Of a stretch of 34,771 nt of DNA, positions 8,119 to 16,481 are shown one piece after another (position 1 is the first letter of the stretch; the number at the start of each line of letters is the position of its first letter). Both the position numbers and the translations under genes were made by a program. Source of the stretch: Streptomyces sp. AcH 505 (GTDB lineage: Bacteria > Actinomycetota > Actinomycetes > Streptomycetales > Streptomycetaceae); NCBI RefSeq assembly GCF_000818175.1, contig NZ_JTIY01000001.1, positions 6,657,879-6,692,649 on the forward strand, in the 5' to 3' direction. The notes beneath the pieces are model-generated. The model had not been told where the DNA came from and did not search any database. It was given only the letters and a program-made list of their open reading frames with translations.

Positions 8119-9667
8119 ACACCACCCGCGTACCGGGGGAGTGTTCCTGGTCGATGCCGATGACACCGCCGTGGTACTCCACGATCTTCTTGCACAGCGC
8201 CAGACCGATGCCGTTGCCCGTGTACTGCTCCCGGGTGTGCAGCCGCTGGAAGATGACGAAGACCCGCTCCCGGTACTCCTCCTCGATCCCGATGCCGTTG
8301 TCCGAGACGGAGAACTCCCAGCTCTCCCCGGTACGGCGCGCACCCACATGGACCACCGGAGGCCGGTCGGGGGAGCGGAACTTGACCGCGTTGCCGATCA
8401 GGTTCTGCAGCAGCATGCCGAGTTGGGTCGGTTCGCCGTGCACGGTCGGCAGCGGGTCATGGGTGACGACGGTGCCGGACTCCTCGATCGCCATGCCGAG
8501 CGAGTCGACGGTACGGTCGAACAGCGCCGCCAGGTCGACGGCGACGTGATCGGTGAGCAGCCTGCCCACCCGGGAGAACGCCAGCAGATCGTTGATCAGG
8601 CCCTGCATACGGTTGGCGCCGTCCACGGCGAAGGCGATGTACTGCCGGGCCCGGTCGTCGAGTTGGGCCCCGTACCGCCGCTCCAGCAGCTGGCAGAAGC
8701 TGGCCACCTTCCGCAGCGGCTCCTGGAGGTCGTGGGACGCGACGTAGGCGAACTGCTCCAGTTCGGAGTTGGACCGGCGCAGTTCGTCGGTCTGCTCGCT
8801 GAGATGGTGCTGCGCCTCGTCGCTGAAGGCCAGTTCGTCGGCGAGCCTGCGGCGCATGGACTCGACGTCCCGCGCGAGCAGCCGCAGATCGGCGGGGCCC
8901 GACTCGGTGACCGGATGGTCGAAGTCACCGCCGGCCACCAGGCGGACCTCGGCCGACAGCCGGTCCACATGGGTGGTCACGCCCCTGCGCAGCCCGACGA
9001 AGACCAGACCGGTGAGGGCGAGGATGACCGCGGCGATGGCGAGGAAGGTCCAGTTGCGCAGGGACCGGGCGTCCTCCAGATCGCCGCGCGCCTCGACACG
9101 TTCGGCCTGCAGATGCCGCTGCTGGGTGGCGAGCGCGGCGCGGACCGTGTCGAAGGCCTGCTTGCCCCCCTCGGCGCGCTCGGTGGCCACCTTCACCGGA
9201 TCGGCGGCCGTGGCGACGGGCTCGGCGACCAGGGCCTGCCAGCGCGCCGCGTAGCGGTGCACGGCGGCCAGATCGGCCGCGGCCGCGGTGTCGTCACCGT
9301 CGAGTGCCGTGAGCTGGCGCTCCGCCGTGCGCTGCTGGGCGAGCCCGTCGCGGTAGGGCGTGAGGAAGTCGGCCCGGCCCGTCATGCCGTAGCCGCGGAT
9401 GCCCGTCTCCTGGTTCACCAGCGCGCTCTCCAGCCGCACCGAGGTGATCAGGGCGGGTGAACTCCGGTCGACCAGACGGTTGTTGATCGCCGAGGAGTGC
9501 GCGAAGATCCACGCGCCGCAGACCCCGAGCACCAGGAGCACCGACAGCGCGGCGCTCGCGCCGACACTCAGCCAGCGCCGGGTGGTCCACCCGGTGGGTC
9601 CCGGCGCGGGCCGGGGCGCGCGCTCGGCGACGGCCGGGGACGTGGCCTGGACTTCTACGGTGCCCAC
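8096..9667 (-). CDS. CHASE3-type sensor histidine kinase
   Basis: About 523 residues. One membrane segment near residue 35 ('ALSVLLVLGVCGAWIFAH'), an extracytoplasmic CHASE3-like helical domain (about 55-180, with 'NQETGIRGYGMTGRADFLTPY'), a second membrane segment, HAMP, coiled coil, then HisKA with the H-box 'ASHDLQEPLRKV' (His312). The HATPase domain shows N ('NLIGNAVKF'), 'DNGIGIEEEY' and 'GNGIGLALCKKIVEYHGG'. This kinase class usually pairs with Rcp1-type single-domain response regulators, and such a regulator is encoded divergently 140 bp away. The open frame extends to an ATG at 9766, but the N-terminal 33 residues are not family-like. GTG 9667, preceded by GAGAAG, is chosen; this start is moderately certain. 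Confidence 0.9.
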   Translation of the reverse strand: MGTVEVQATSPAVAERAPRPAPGPTGWTTRRWLSVGASAALSVLLVLGVCGAWIFAHSSAINNRLVDRSSPALITSVRLESALVNQETGIRGYGMTGRADFLTPYRDGLAQQRTAERQLTALDGDDTAAAADLAAVHRYAARWQALVAEPVATAADPVKVATERAEGGKQAFDTVRAALATQQRHLQAERVEARGDLEDARSLRNWTFLAIAAVILALTGLVFVGLRRGVTTHVDRLSAEVRLVAGGDFDHPVTESGPADLRLLARDVESMRRRLADELAFSDEAQHHLSEQTDELRRSNSELEQFAYVASHDLQEPLRKVASFCQLLERRYGAQLDDRARQYIAFAVDGANRMQGLINDLLAFSRVGRLLTDHVAVDLAALFDRTVDSLGMAIEESGTVVTHDPLPTVHGEPTQLGMLLQNLIGNAVKFRSPDRPPVVHVGARRTGESWEFSVSDNGIGIEEEYRERVFVIFQRLHTREQYTGNGIGLALCKKIVEYHGGVIGIDQEHSPGTRVVFTLPDAR

Positions 9668-9761
9668 TGCGCTTCTCTTCTCCAGGTATGACGGATACCG
9701 GCCGTGATCCGGGCGGCTCCCGTGATCCGGACCGCTCCGGCGGCACAGCGTACCGTCGTCC

Positions 9762-9803
9762 GACAACGTTTGTTGTCACGGGGGCGTATCGCCCGTAGGG
9801 TAC
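9762..9803 (+). promoter_or_regulatory. Response-regulator promoter with overlapping palindrome
   Basis: A perfect inverted repeat GACAAC-GTTT-GTTGTC (9762-9777) overlaps a -35-like TTGTCA (9773-9778). Seventeen bases further is TAGGGT (9796-9801). The expected transcription start would fall on the A of ATG 9808, giving a leaderless mRNA. A second small palindrome, GGGCG-TAT-CGCCC (9782-9794), fills the spacer. The divergent kinase gene starts at 9667, so the palindrome could control both. Confidence 0.5.
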
Positions 9804-9807
9804 GGGC

Positions 9808-10581
9808 ATGGCCCGCGACCTCACCGTTCGTCCTGACCACGACGAGCTGACCGCATCCGCCGAGAGAGCCGTGGCCGAGCTCGCCCGGCGGCTGGCCGAA
9901 GAAGGCGGACCGCTCGGCCGGCTCCGCGTCCTCGCCTATCTCGACCGGGCCGTCGAGCGCTGCGCCAGAGAGGAAGCGGCCGAGGCCGTGCGGGCGGGCG
10001 CGGGCTATCCGCAACTCGGCACCGCCTGGGGCATCAGCAGGCAGGGGGCCCGCAGACGCTGGCCCGGTCTGGTCTTCACCGCACAACCCGCCACCCGTCC
10101 ACTGCCCGTCCCCGACAGCAGGAGCCCCGCCATGAACGCCTACGCCCCCGACCGTCCGTACACCGTGCTCCTCGTGGACGACGATCCGGCGGACGCGATG
10201 CTGATCGAGGACGCCCTGGTCGAACGTGGCATGGCCCGCACCATCGCCCGCGCCGACGACGGGGTGGCCGCGCTCGAATACCTCCGTGACCCGGCGAACG
10301 CGCGCCCCGACCTGATCGTCCTCGATCTCAACATGCCCCGGATGAACGGCAGGGAGCTGCTCGCCGTCCTGAAGGACGATCCGCTGCTCGGCAGCATCCC
10401 GGTGGTGGTGCTCACCACGTCGGCCGCCCCTGACGACATCGAGGACGCCTACCGGCAGCACGCCAACGCGTATGTCACCAAGCCGGTCAACCTCGACGAG
10501 TTCATCGACTCGGTCCAGGGCATCGACGCGTTCTTCCTCGACACGGCGGCGCCTTCGCCCCGCCCGAAGGACCAGCGCTGA
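9808..10581 (+). CDS. Rcp1-like response regulator with N-terminal HTH-like extension
   Basis: 257 residues in one frame. Residues 1-100 are helical and end with an HTH-like segment ('YPQLGTAWGISRQGARRRWPG') of the type seen in small Streptomyces proteins. From Met109 (ATG 10132) the sequence is a complete receiver domain: acidic pocket 'LLVDDDPAD', phosphoacceptor in 'IVLDLNMPRMNG' (Asp65 of the domain, Asp173 of the fusion), T/S in 'VVLTTSA' and Lys in 'YVTKPVN'. The internal ATG 10132 has its own GGAG (10121-10124) at a spacing of 7 nt, so a stand-alone 149-residue regulator could also be made. The cognate kinase is divergent. Alternative reading: two genes that have become joined in frame. 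Confidence 0.82.
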   Translation: MARDLTVRPDHDELTASAERAVAELARRLAEEGGPLGRLRVLAYLDRAVERCAREEAAEAVRAGAGYPQLGTAWGISRQGARRRWPGLVFTAQPATRPLPVPDSRSPAMNAYAPDRPYTVLLVDDDPADAMLIEDALVERGMARTIARADDGVAALEYLRDPANARPDLIVLDLNMPRMNGRELLAVLKDDPLLGSIPVVVLTTSAAPDDIEDAYRQHANAYVTKPVNLDEFIDSVQGIDAFFLDTAAPSPRPKDQR

Positions 10582-10609
10582 AGGGGGGCACGACCTCGGA
10601 CCGGTCCGC

Positions 10610-11785
10610 TCACCGCGGGGGTACGCGCGAGCCGAGCAACTCCGCCACCAGCGCGCCGACCTGGCCGGTCTCCACGAGGAAGCCGTCGTGTCCGTACGGC
10701 GAGCGGACCACCCGCAGCCGCCCCGCGCCGGGTATCTGCTCGGCTAGGGCGGCCTGTTGGGCGAGCGGGTAGAGCCGGTCGGAGTCGACGCCGGCGATCA
10801 GCGCCGGCATCGTGACCCGGCGCAGCGCCGCCGGCACACCGCCGCGGCCCCGGCCGACGTCATGGCCGTTCATCGCCTCCGTGAGCACCACATAGCTGCC
10901 CGCGTCGAAGCGGCGCACCAGCTTCGCCGCGTGATGGTCGAGATACGACTCCACCTGGTAACGCCCGCCCCGCCAGGGGTCCTCACCCGGCTGCGGGGCG
11001 CCGCCGAACCGGGCGGCCAGTTCGGCCTCGCTGCGGTACGTCACATGCGCGACGCGCCGGGCGAGACCGAGACCGGCCTGCGGCCCCTCACCGGCCGGGG
11101 CGTCGTGGTAGTCACCGCCCCGCCAGCCGGGGTCCGACCGGATCGCGGCCAACTGCACCGCGCCCCAGGCGATCTGGTCGGCCGAGGCGGCAGCCGGGCA
11201 CGCCAGGACCAGCAGTGACCCCGTACGCTCCGGGCGGCTCACCGCCCACTCCAGCGCGCGCATGCCTCCCATGGAACCGCCGATGACGGCGGCCCACCTG
11301 CTGATGCCCAGCGCGTCGGCGAGCCCCGCCTCTGCGGCCACCTGGTCGCGCTGGGTCAGATACGGGAAGGAGCCGCCCCAGCGGCCGCCGCCGGGCCGGG
11401 GCGAAGCGGGGCCTGTACTGCCCTGGCAGCCGCCCAGCACATTGGGGGCCACCACGAACCACCGGTCCGTGTCGAGTGGCCGGCCCGGACCGACCAGCGC
11501 GTCCCACCAGCCGTCCGTGGGATGCCCGGGTCCGGCGGGGCCCGCGAGATGGCTGTCGCCGGTCAGCGCGTGCAGGACCAGCACCGCGTTCGACCGGTCA
11601 GGGGCGAGTTCGCCCCACGTCTCGTAGGCGAGCCGTACCCCGGGAAGCAGGCCGCCCGCCTCCAGCGGCAGCGGATCCGGCAGGCTCACCCAGGCCCGGC
11701 GGCCCGGCGGATCCCCCTCCTGCCAGGCCCCGGTGGCCGGCGGCCGTGGCAGGGGGAGGGTGCCCGGTGCTGACTCCGCTTTCAG
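10610..11785 (-). CDS. metX: Homoserine O-acetyltransferase
   Basis: Alpha/beta-hydrolase-fold enzyme that acetylates homoserine with acetyl-CoA, feeding MetY next door. Motifs: nucleophile elbow 'IGGSMGGMRALEW', acid in 'IAGVDSDRLYPL', catalytic His in 'YGHDGFLVE'; family marks 'HALTGDSH' and 'NVLGGCQGSTGP'. A GTG at 11689 gives 359 residues, but in-frame sequence upstream of it still reads family-like ('PPATGAWQEGDPPGRR', conserved in actinobacterial MetX). No ATG, GTG or TTG exists between that stretch and the metY stop. The only upstream candidates are CTG 11785, which overlaps the metY TGA as CTGA, and CTG 11752. I therefore extend to 11785 (391 residues), with translational coupling inferred. 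The core identification is firm; the start is not. Confidence 0.85.
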   Translation of the reverse strand: MKAESAPGTLPLPRPPATGAWQEGDPPGRRAWVSLPDPLPLEAGGLLPGVRLAYETWGELAPDRSNAVLVLHALTGDSHLAGPAGPGHPTDGWWDALVGPGRPLDTDRWFVVAPNVLGGCQGSTGPASPRPGGGRWGGSFPYLTQRDQVAAEAGLADALGISRWAAVIGGSMGGMRALEWAVSRPERTGSLLVLACPAAASADQIAWGAVQLAAIRSDPGWRGGDYHDAPAGEGPQAGLGLARRVAHVTYRSEAELAARFGGAPQPGEDPWRGGRYQVESYLDHHAAKLVRRFDAGSYVVLTEAMNGHDVGRGRGGVPAALRRVTMPALIAGVDSDRLYPLAQQAALAEQIPGAGRLRVVRSPYGHDGFLVETGQVGALVAELLGSRVPPR

Positions 11786-13095
11786 GACGCCGCCTTGGCC
11801 GCCCGGAACCCCGACTCCAGATCGGCCTTGAGGTCGTCCACGCTCTCCAGGCCCACCGACAGCCGGACCAGACCGGGTGAGGTCCCCGTCGCGGTCAACT
11901 GCTCCTCGTCCAGCTGGCTGTGGGTCGTCGAGGCCGGATGGATGATCAGGCTGCGCACGTCGCCGATGTTGGCGAGATGGCTGAACAGCTCGACGGCGTC
12001 GACGAACCGCTTGCCCGCCTCCACCCCGTCCCGCAGCTCGAACGCGAGGACGGCGCCCGCGCCGCGCGGCAGATAGCGCTGCCCCGCCTCGTACCAGCGG
12101 TTGGACTCAAGCCCGGGGTAATGGACGGCGGAGACCTCGTCGCGCTGCTCCAGCCACTGCGCCAGGGCAAGGGCGTTGGCGGTGTGCCGCTCCACGCGCA
12201 GACTCAGCGTCTCGACACCCTGCAGCAGCAGGAACGCCGAGTGCGGGGAGAGCGCGGGGCCGATGTCGCGCAGCAGTTGGACGCGGAGCTTCACCGCGAA
12301 GGCGCCGGGCCCGAGGTCGGGCCAGTAGCGCAGCCCGTGGTAACTCGGGTCGGGGGAGTGGAAGTCGGCGAAGCGCTCGGCGTGCGCGCCGAAGTCGAAG
12401 GTGCCGCCGTCCACGACCACACCACCGATGGTCGTGCCGTGCCCGCCGAGGAACTTGGTCGCCGAGTGGACGACGATGTCCGCGCCGTGCTCGATCGGCC
12501 GCAGCAGGTACGGAGTCGGCACGGTGTTGTCGACGATCAGCGGCAGCCCGGCGTCGTGCGCCGCGTCCGCCACGGCCCGTACGTCGAGGACGTTGCCCCG
12601 GGGATTGCCCAGCGTCTCGGCGAACAGCGCCTTGGTGTTGGGCCGGACGGCGGCGCGCCAGGCGTCGATGTCGTCCGGGTCGTCGACGAAGGACACCTCG
12701 ATGCCGAAGCGGGGCAGTGTGTGGCGCAGCAGGTTGTACGTGCCGCCGTACAGGGACGTGCTGGAGACGATGTGGTCACCGGCGCGGGCCAGGGTGAGGA
12801 TCGCCAGCGTCTCGGCCGCCTGGCCCGAGGCGACGGCGACAGCGGCGACCCCGCCCTCCAGGGCGGCGATCCGCTGCTCCAGGACATCCTGGGTCGGGTT
12901 GTGGATCCGGGTGTAGATGTTGCCCGGTTCGGCGAGGGAGAACAGGTCCGCCGCGTGCTGGGTGTCCTTGAAGACGAACGACGTGGTCTGGTAGATCGGC
13001 ACCGCGCGGGCCCCGGTCGTCGGGTCGGGCTCGGCGCCCGCGTGGATCTGCTTGGTCTCGAAGGACCACTTGGCGAAGTCGGCGGGCTGGCTCAT
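11782..13095 (-). CDS. metY: O-acetylhomoserine sulfhydrylase
   Basis: 437-residue PLP enzyme of the Cys/Met metabolism family. It makes homocysteine from O-acetylhomoserine and sulfide. 'SATKFLGGHGT' contains the PLP lysine (Lys214); 'SGQAAETLAIL' and 'YTRIHNPTQDVLEQRIAALEGG' are typical cofactor-binding and N-terminal signatures, and 'HPASTTHSQL' near the C-terminus is the substrate-side loop. Start ATG 13095 ('MSQPADFAKW'); the open frame continues 159 codons upstream without family similarity. metX follows with a 4-nt overlap, making a two-gene operon. I looked for an S-box or SAM-IV type leader upstream and saw none. It can directly use sulfide from the organosulfur salvage genes downstream in the window. 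Confidence 0.95.
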   Translation of the reverse strand: MSQPADFAKWSFETKQIHAGAEPDPTTGARAVPIYQTTSFVFKDTQHAADLFSLAEPGNIYTRIHNPTQDVLEQRIAALEGGVAAVAVASGQAAETLAILTLARAGDHIVSSTSLYGGTYNLLRHTLPRFGIEVSFVDDPDDIDAWRAAVRPNTKALFAETLGNPRGNVLDVRAVADAAHDAGLPLIVDNTVPTPYLLRPIEHGADIVVHSATKFLGGHGTTIGGVVVDGGTFDFGAHAERFADFHSPDPSYHGLRYWPDLGPGAFAVKLRVQLLRDIGPALSPHSAFLLLQGVETLSLRVERHTANALALAQWLEQRDEVSAVHYPGLESNRWYEAGQRYLPRGAGAVLAFELRDGVEAGKRFVDAVELFSHLANIGDVRSLIIHPASTTHSQLDEEQLTATGTSPGLVRLSVGLESVDDLKADLESGFRAAKAAS

Positions 13096-13218
13096 GTGCA
13101 GGACGGTAGAAGTCGCCCGGGAGCGGCGAAAGGCCGCGGCCGGTATGGCCATGAATCCGCAATGCGGCCGCAACACATGTCTGGATCGTTTCGTCTGCGG
13201 CCTGATCCTGAACAATCC

Positions 13219-13247
13219 TTGACCGGTTCTGGCCACGGTGCCATGCT
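13219..13247 (+). promoter_or_regulatory. Possible promoter of leader peptide 1
   Basis: TTGACC (13219-13224), 17-bp spacer, CATGCT (13242-13247). The -35 is good, the -10 weak. The predicted start lies at about 13254-13255, i.e. on the leader ATG, giving a leaderless mRNA. Confidence 0.4.
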
Positions 13248-13254
13248 CCTGCCC

Positions 13255-13335
13255 ATGTCGCGGACCGTTGTTCTGACACACCGCCGTGTGGTCGACCACA
13301 TGCTGGTCACCAGCACCGCCTGTCACACCCACTGA
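13255..13335 (+). CDS. Leader peptide 1 (HID-type, Cys-containing) of the first ABC operon
   Basis: 26 codons. The peptide contains LTHRRVVDHMLVTSTAC followed by His-Thr-His, aligning with the motif RRHIDLLRVxSAxC seen in the four other leaders of this window; it is the most divergent copy. A Cys codon is four codons from the end. An in-frame ATG at 13243 would add four residues. Two perfect palindromes lie inside the ORF: TGTGGTCGACCACA (13287-13300) and TGCTGGT-C-ACCAGCA (13301-13315). A 9-bp hairpin starts 8 nt after the stop. It lies 254 nt upstream of the ABC permease. The role as an attenuation leader is inferred. Confidence 0.6.
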   Translation: MSRTVVLTHRRVVDHMLVTSTACHTH

Positions 13336-13343
13336 CGTATCTC

Positions 13344-13422
13344 CCGTCCCCCGAACTCTGCGGTGGGGGACGGCACTTCCTGTCCGAAACCCGTCGAGCC
13401 CCCTGTCGTGACCGCGGGGCTC
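13344..13422 (+). terminator. Two hairpins after leader 1, candidate attenuator
   Basis: First hairpin: CCGTCCCCC (13344-13352) pairs perfectly with GGGGGACGG (13365-13373), loop 12 nt. Second: GAGCCCC (13396-13402) with GGGGCTC (13416-13422), loop 13 nt. They stand between the leader stop (13335) and the ABC permease (13590). No T-run follows. The rest of the gap (13423-13589) shows nothing I can name. Confidence 0.6.
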
Positions 13423-13589
13423 CGGGACTCTGCCGCGCCCGCACCCCGGGCTGCCACCACCTCTGAGGCCGCCGCCGGCCGTGCGCGACGACGCGCGTGG
13501 TTTGCGGTGTGCCGCTCCGCCGTACCGTTCCGGGAGTTCCCTGTGCCCACCCTTCGTGACACCCGCGCTCATGTTCCGGGTGGCGCCCC

Positions 13590-14576
13590 ATGACCGAGCC
13601 TTCCGCCCCCGTGGTCGACGCCCCGCAGACCCCGCCCGGGCAACCGGCCGCCGAGAGCGCCGATCTCGCCGCCCAGCGCGTCGTCGGACTGCGCCACCCC
13701 TGGCGGTGGATCCTCACGGCGATCGTGCTGGTGGTCGTCGCGCAGGCCGTGCACGGCCTGGTGACCAACCCGTTCTACCAATGGGACAGGTTCGGCTACT
13801 GGTTCCTGCGCCCGGTGATCCTCGACGGGCTGCTGATCACCCTCAAGGTCGCCGCCTGGAGCGCGGTGCTCGGCCTGCTCGGCGGGGTGGTGCTCGCCCT
13901 GGGCCGGCTCTCGAAGAGCCCGGTGCTGCGCTCGGTCGCGTGGGTGTACATCTGGCTCTTCCGGTCCATCCCGCTGATCGTCGTGCTGCTCTTCCTCTAC
14001 AACGTGAGCGCCCTGTACAAGACACTGAGCCTCGGCATCCCCTTCGGCCCCGGCTTCGTCCACTTCAGCGAGTCGAGCCTCGCCACCGACATGGTGGTGG
14101 CGATCGTCGGACTCAGCCTCAACGAGGCCGCCTACGCCGCCGAGGTGGTCAGGGCCGGTGTGCTCTCCGTCGACCAGGGGCAGCACGAAGCGGCGTCCGC
14201 GCTGGGGCTGCCCAAGGGCTACCAGTTCACCCGGATCGTCTTCCCGCAGGCGCTCAGGGCGATCGTGCCGTCCTACGTGAACCAGCTGATCGGGCTGATC
14301 AAAAGCACCTCACTGGTCTTCTACGTCTCCCTGCTGGACCTCTTCGGCCAGGTGCAGAGCATGGGCAGCACCTACCCCGGCGACATCGTGCCGCTGCTGA
14401 TGGTGGCGACGCTCTGGTACGTGATCCTGACCAGCGTCGTCTCGGTCGTCCAGTACTACGTGGAGCGGTACTACTCCCGCGGCGCGCTGCGGACCGTACC
14501 GCCGACCCCGCTGCAGAAACTACGCGCCGGCATCAAGGCGTTGCGCGCCCGCATCGAGATCGGATCAGCGACATGA
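13590..14576 (+). CDS. Amino-acid-type ABC transporter permease (system 1)
   Basis: 328 residues, HisM/GlnP-type membrane subunit. Membrane segments near 45-65, 80-110, 120-150, 170-195 and 285-310. The cytoplasmic EAA loop that docks on the ATPase is clear: '[20 protein letters not shown]' then '[18 protein letters not shown]'. This family imports polar amino acids, including cystine and S-modified cysteines. Its stop overlaps the ATPase start as ATGA. It is the first structural gene after leader 1 and is paralogous to the permease at 20258 (both end in '[11 protein letters not shown]'). The substrate is inferred to be an organosulfur amino acid from context only. Confidence 0.92.
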   Translation: MTEPSAPVVDAPQTPPGQPAAESADLAAQRVVGLRHPWRWILTAIVLVVVAQAVHGLVTNPFYQWDRFGYWFLRPVILDGLLITLKVAAWSAVLGLLGGVVLALGRLSKSPVLRSVAWVYIWLFRSIPLIVVLLFLYNVSALYKTLSLGIPFGPGFVHFSESSLATDMVVAIVGLSLNEAAYAAEVVRAGVLSVDQGQHEAASALGLPKGYQFTRIVFPQALRAIVPSYVNQLIGLIKSTSLVFYVSLLDLFGQVQSMGSTYPGDIVPLLMVATLWYVILTSVVSVVQYYVERYYSRGALRTVPPTPLQKLRAGIKALRARIEIGSAT

Positions 14577-15346
14577 CGAGCGTGACACCCGCGGCCGTGG
14601 AGATCCACGGGGCGCACAAGTGGTACGGCACGCACCGGGTGCTGACGGACGTCGATCTCACCGTCCTGCCGGGACAGGTCACCGTGATCATCGGGCCGTC
14701 CGGGTCCGGCAAGTCCACACTGCTCCGGGCCGTCAACCACCTGGAGAAACTCGACATCGGGTATGTCAGTGTGAACGGCGAGCCGATCGGCGTACGCCAC
14801 CAGGGCGGCCGGCTCAAGGAGATCAGCGAACGGGCGATCCTCGCCCAGCGCAGCCGGATCGGCTTCGTCTTCCAGAACTTCAACCTCTTCCCGCACCTGA
14901 CCGTGCTGGACAACGTCGCAGCGGCCCCGGTGGCGACCCGGCGCAAGAGCCGTCCGCAGGCCCAGGAGCTGGCGCGGACCCTGCTGGAGCGGGTGGGGCT
15001 CGGCGACAAGGCCGACGCCTACCCGCGGCAGCTGTCCGGCGGCCAGCAGCAGCGGGTGGCCATCGCGCGGGCGCTCGCCCTGGAGCCCGGCGTCATCCTC
15101 TTCGACGAACCGACCTCGGCCCTCGACCCCGAACTCGTCGGGGAGGTGCTGGCCGTGATCAAGGATCTCGCCACCGGTGGTACGACGCTGATCGTCGTCA
15201 CCCACGAGATCGGCTTCGCCCGCGAGGTGGCCGACCTGGTCGTCTTCATCGACGGCGGCCGCATTCTCGAACAGGGCACCCCCGACGAGGTGTTGGGCAA
15301 TCCGCAGCATCCGAGGACCCGGGAGTTCCTGAGCCGCGTGCTGTGA
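14573..15346 (+). CDS. Amino-acid-type ABC transporter ATPase (system 1)
   Basis: 257 residues, GlnQ/HisP class. Walker A 'GPSGSGKST' (about 42-50), Q-loop '[13 protein letters not shown]', signature '[15 protein letters not shown]', Walker B '[14 protein letters not shown]' and H-loop '[12 protein letters not shown]'. ATG 14573 overlaps the permease stop by four bases, so the two are translationally coupled. It energises the permease encoded before it, together with the lipoprotein receptor that follows. Same length as the paralogue at 19488. Confidence 0.95.
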   Translation: MTSVTPAAVEIHGAHKWYGTHRVLTDVDLTVLPGQVTVIIGPSGSGKSTLLRAVNHLEKLDIGYVSVNGEPIGVRHQGGRLKEISERAILAQRSRIGFVFQNFNLFPHLTVLDNVAAAPVATRRKSRPQAQELARTLLERVGLGDKADAYPRQLSGGQQQRVAIARALALEPGVILFDEPTSALDPELVGEVLAVIKDLATGGTTLIVVTHEIGFAREVADLVVFIDGGRILEQGTPDEVLGNPQHPRTREFLSRVL

Positions 15347-15411
15347 ACCCCGCCGCCCCCGACCGACCTTCCCCGTCCACCGAGCTCCAACTGAACCGAC
15401 CGAGGATCATC

Positions 15412-16440
15412 ATGCCGCAGACCCGTTCCAGACTCTTCCGGAGTGCCGCCGCCGCAGTGGCCGTCGCCGCCATGGCCACCGGCCTCGCCGCCTGCGGCAG
15501 CGACAGCGTCTCCGACGCGGGCTCGTCCGCCGCCGGCGCCGGTGCCAAGGGGAAGGTCGTCATCGGCGCGCTCTCCAACGGCGCGGCGCGGGAGACCACG
15601 CTCACCGTCCCCGAAGTGGCGGCCATCCGCGCCGGACTCCCCAAGGACCTGGTGAAGCGCGGCGAACTGACCATCGGTCTCGGACTGCTGCCGTCCGGAT
15701 CGCCGCCGCTCGGCTACACCGGCAACGACCAGAAGACCCTGACCGGCTCGGAGCCGGACCTCGGCAGGCTCGTCGCCGCGGTCTTCGGGCTCAAGCCCGT
15801 GCTCGCCAACGCCACCTGGGACAACCTGTTCGTGGGCATCGACAGCGGCAAGAGCGACGTCGGCTTCTCCAACATCACCGACACCGAGGAGCGCAAGCAG
15901 AAGTACGACTTCGCCTGCTACCGGCAGGACAACCTCGGCTTCGAGGTGGTCAAGGACAGCACCTGGAACTTCGACGGCACCTACCGCAGCCTGGCAGGCA
16001 AGACGGTCGCCGTGGGCGCGGGCACCAACCAGGAGCGGATCCTGCTGCACTGGCGGGACCAGCTCAAGGCGGCGGGGAAGAAGCTCACCGTCAAGTACTT
16101 CCAGGAGAGCAACAGCACGTATCTCGCGCTGGCCTCCGGCCGGATCGACGCCTACTTCGCACCGAACCCGAGCGTCGCCTACCACACCGTGCAGACGGCG
16201 AAGACGCCCAAGGCCACCCGTAGCGCCGGCACGTACTCCGGGGCCGGCGCCACCCTCCAGGGGCTGATCTGCGCGACCACCAAGAAGGACAGCGGACTTG
16301 CCAAGCCGCTGTCCGAGGCGATCAACTATCTGATCAAGAACGGTCAGTACAACAAGTGGCTCGACGCCTGGCACCTGGACAACGAGGCGGTGCCCACGTC
16401 GAAGGTCAACCCGCCCGGACTCCCGAAGACCGACTCGTAG
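15412..16440 (+). CDS. ABC transporter substrate-binding lipoprotein (system 1)
   Basis: 342 residues. Signal peptide with lipobox LAAC (Cys28), Ser/Ala-rich linker, then a periplasmic-binding-protein type 2 fold (SBP_bac_3): 'RGELTIGLGLLPSGSPPLGYTGND', 'GSEPDLGRLVAAVFGL', 'GKSDVGFSNITDTEERKQKYDF', 'LAGKTVAVGAGTNQE' and a C-terminal 'NYLIKNGQYNKWLDAW'. This is the amino-acid-binding subfamily. Start ATG 15412 with AGG six bases upstream. It is the third member of the import operon and lies just upstream of the FAD oxidase. It contains Cys residues after the lipobox (ACYRQ, LICATT). Confidence 0.92.
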   Translation: MPQTRSRLFRSAAAAVAVAAMATGLAACGSDSVSDAGSSAAGAGAKGKVVIGALSNGAARETTLTVPEVAAIRAGLPKDLVKRGELTIGLGLLPSGSPPLGYTGNDQKTLTGSEPDLGRLVAAVFGLKPVLANATWDNLFVGIDSGKSDVGFSNITDTEERKQKYDFACYRQDNLGFEVVKDSTWNFDGTYRSLAGKTVAVGAGTNQERILLHWRDQLKAAGKKLTVKYFQESNSTYLALASGRIDAYFAPNPSVAYHTVQTAKTPKATRSAGTYSGAGATLQGLICATTKKDSGLAKPLSEAINYLIKNGQYNKWLDAWHLDNEAVPTSKVNPPGLPKTDS

Positions 16441-16481
16441 TCCGCGGGCACGGCCCCGGGCCACGAGAGGAGAACAACGCC

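Noticed and set aside
9668..9766. N-terminal extension of the histidine kinase from ATG 9766
   Set aside because: The 33 extra residues are Arg/Gly/Ser-rich and overlap the promoter palindrome; GTG 9667 with GAGAAG is a better start.
9778..9803. Sigma-B-type promoter (GGGTAC) for the response regulator
   Set aside because: GGGTAC is present at 9798-9803 but no GNNT lies 14-16 bp upstream.
13287..13300. DasR-type dre site
   Set aside because: TGTGGTCGACCACA lacks the central TA of the dre consensus core TGGTCTAGACCA.
13096..13589. SAM-type riboswitch upstream of metY or the first ABC operon
   Set aside because: I searched by eye for S-box and SAM-IV core sequences on both strands and found none; the structures present fit a leader peptide with hairpins.
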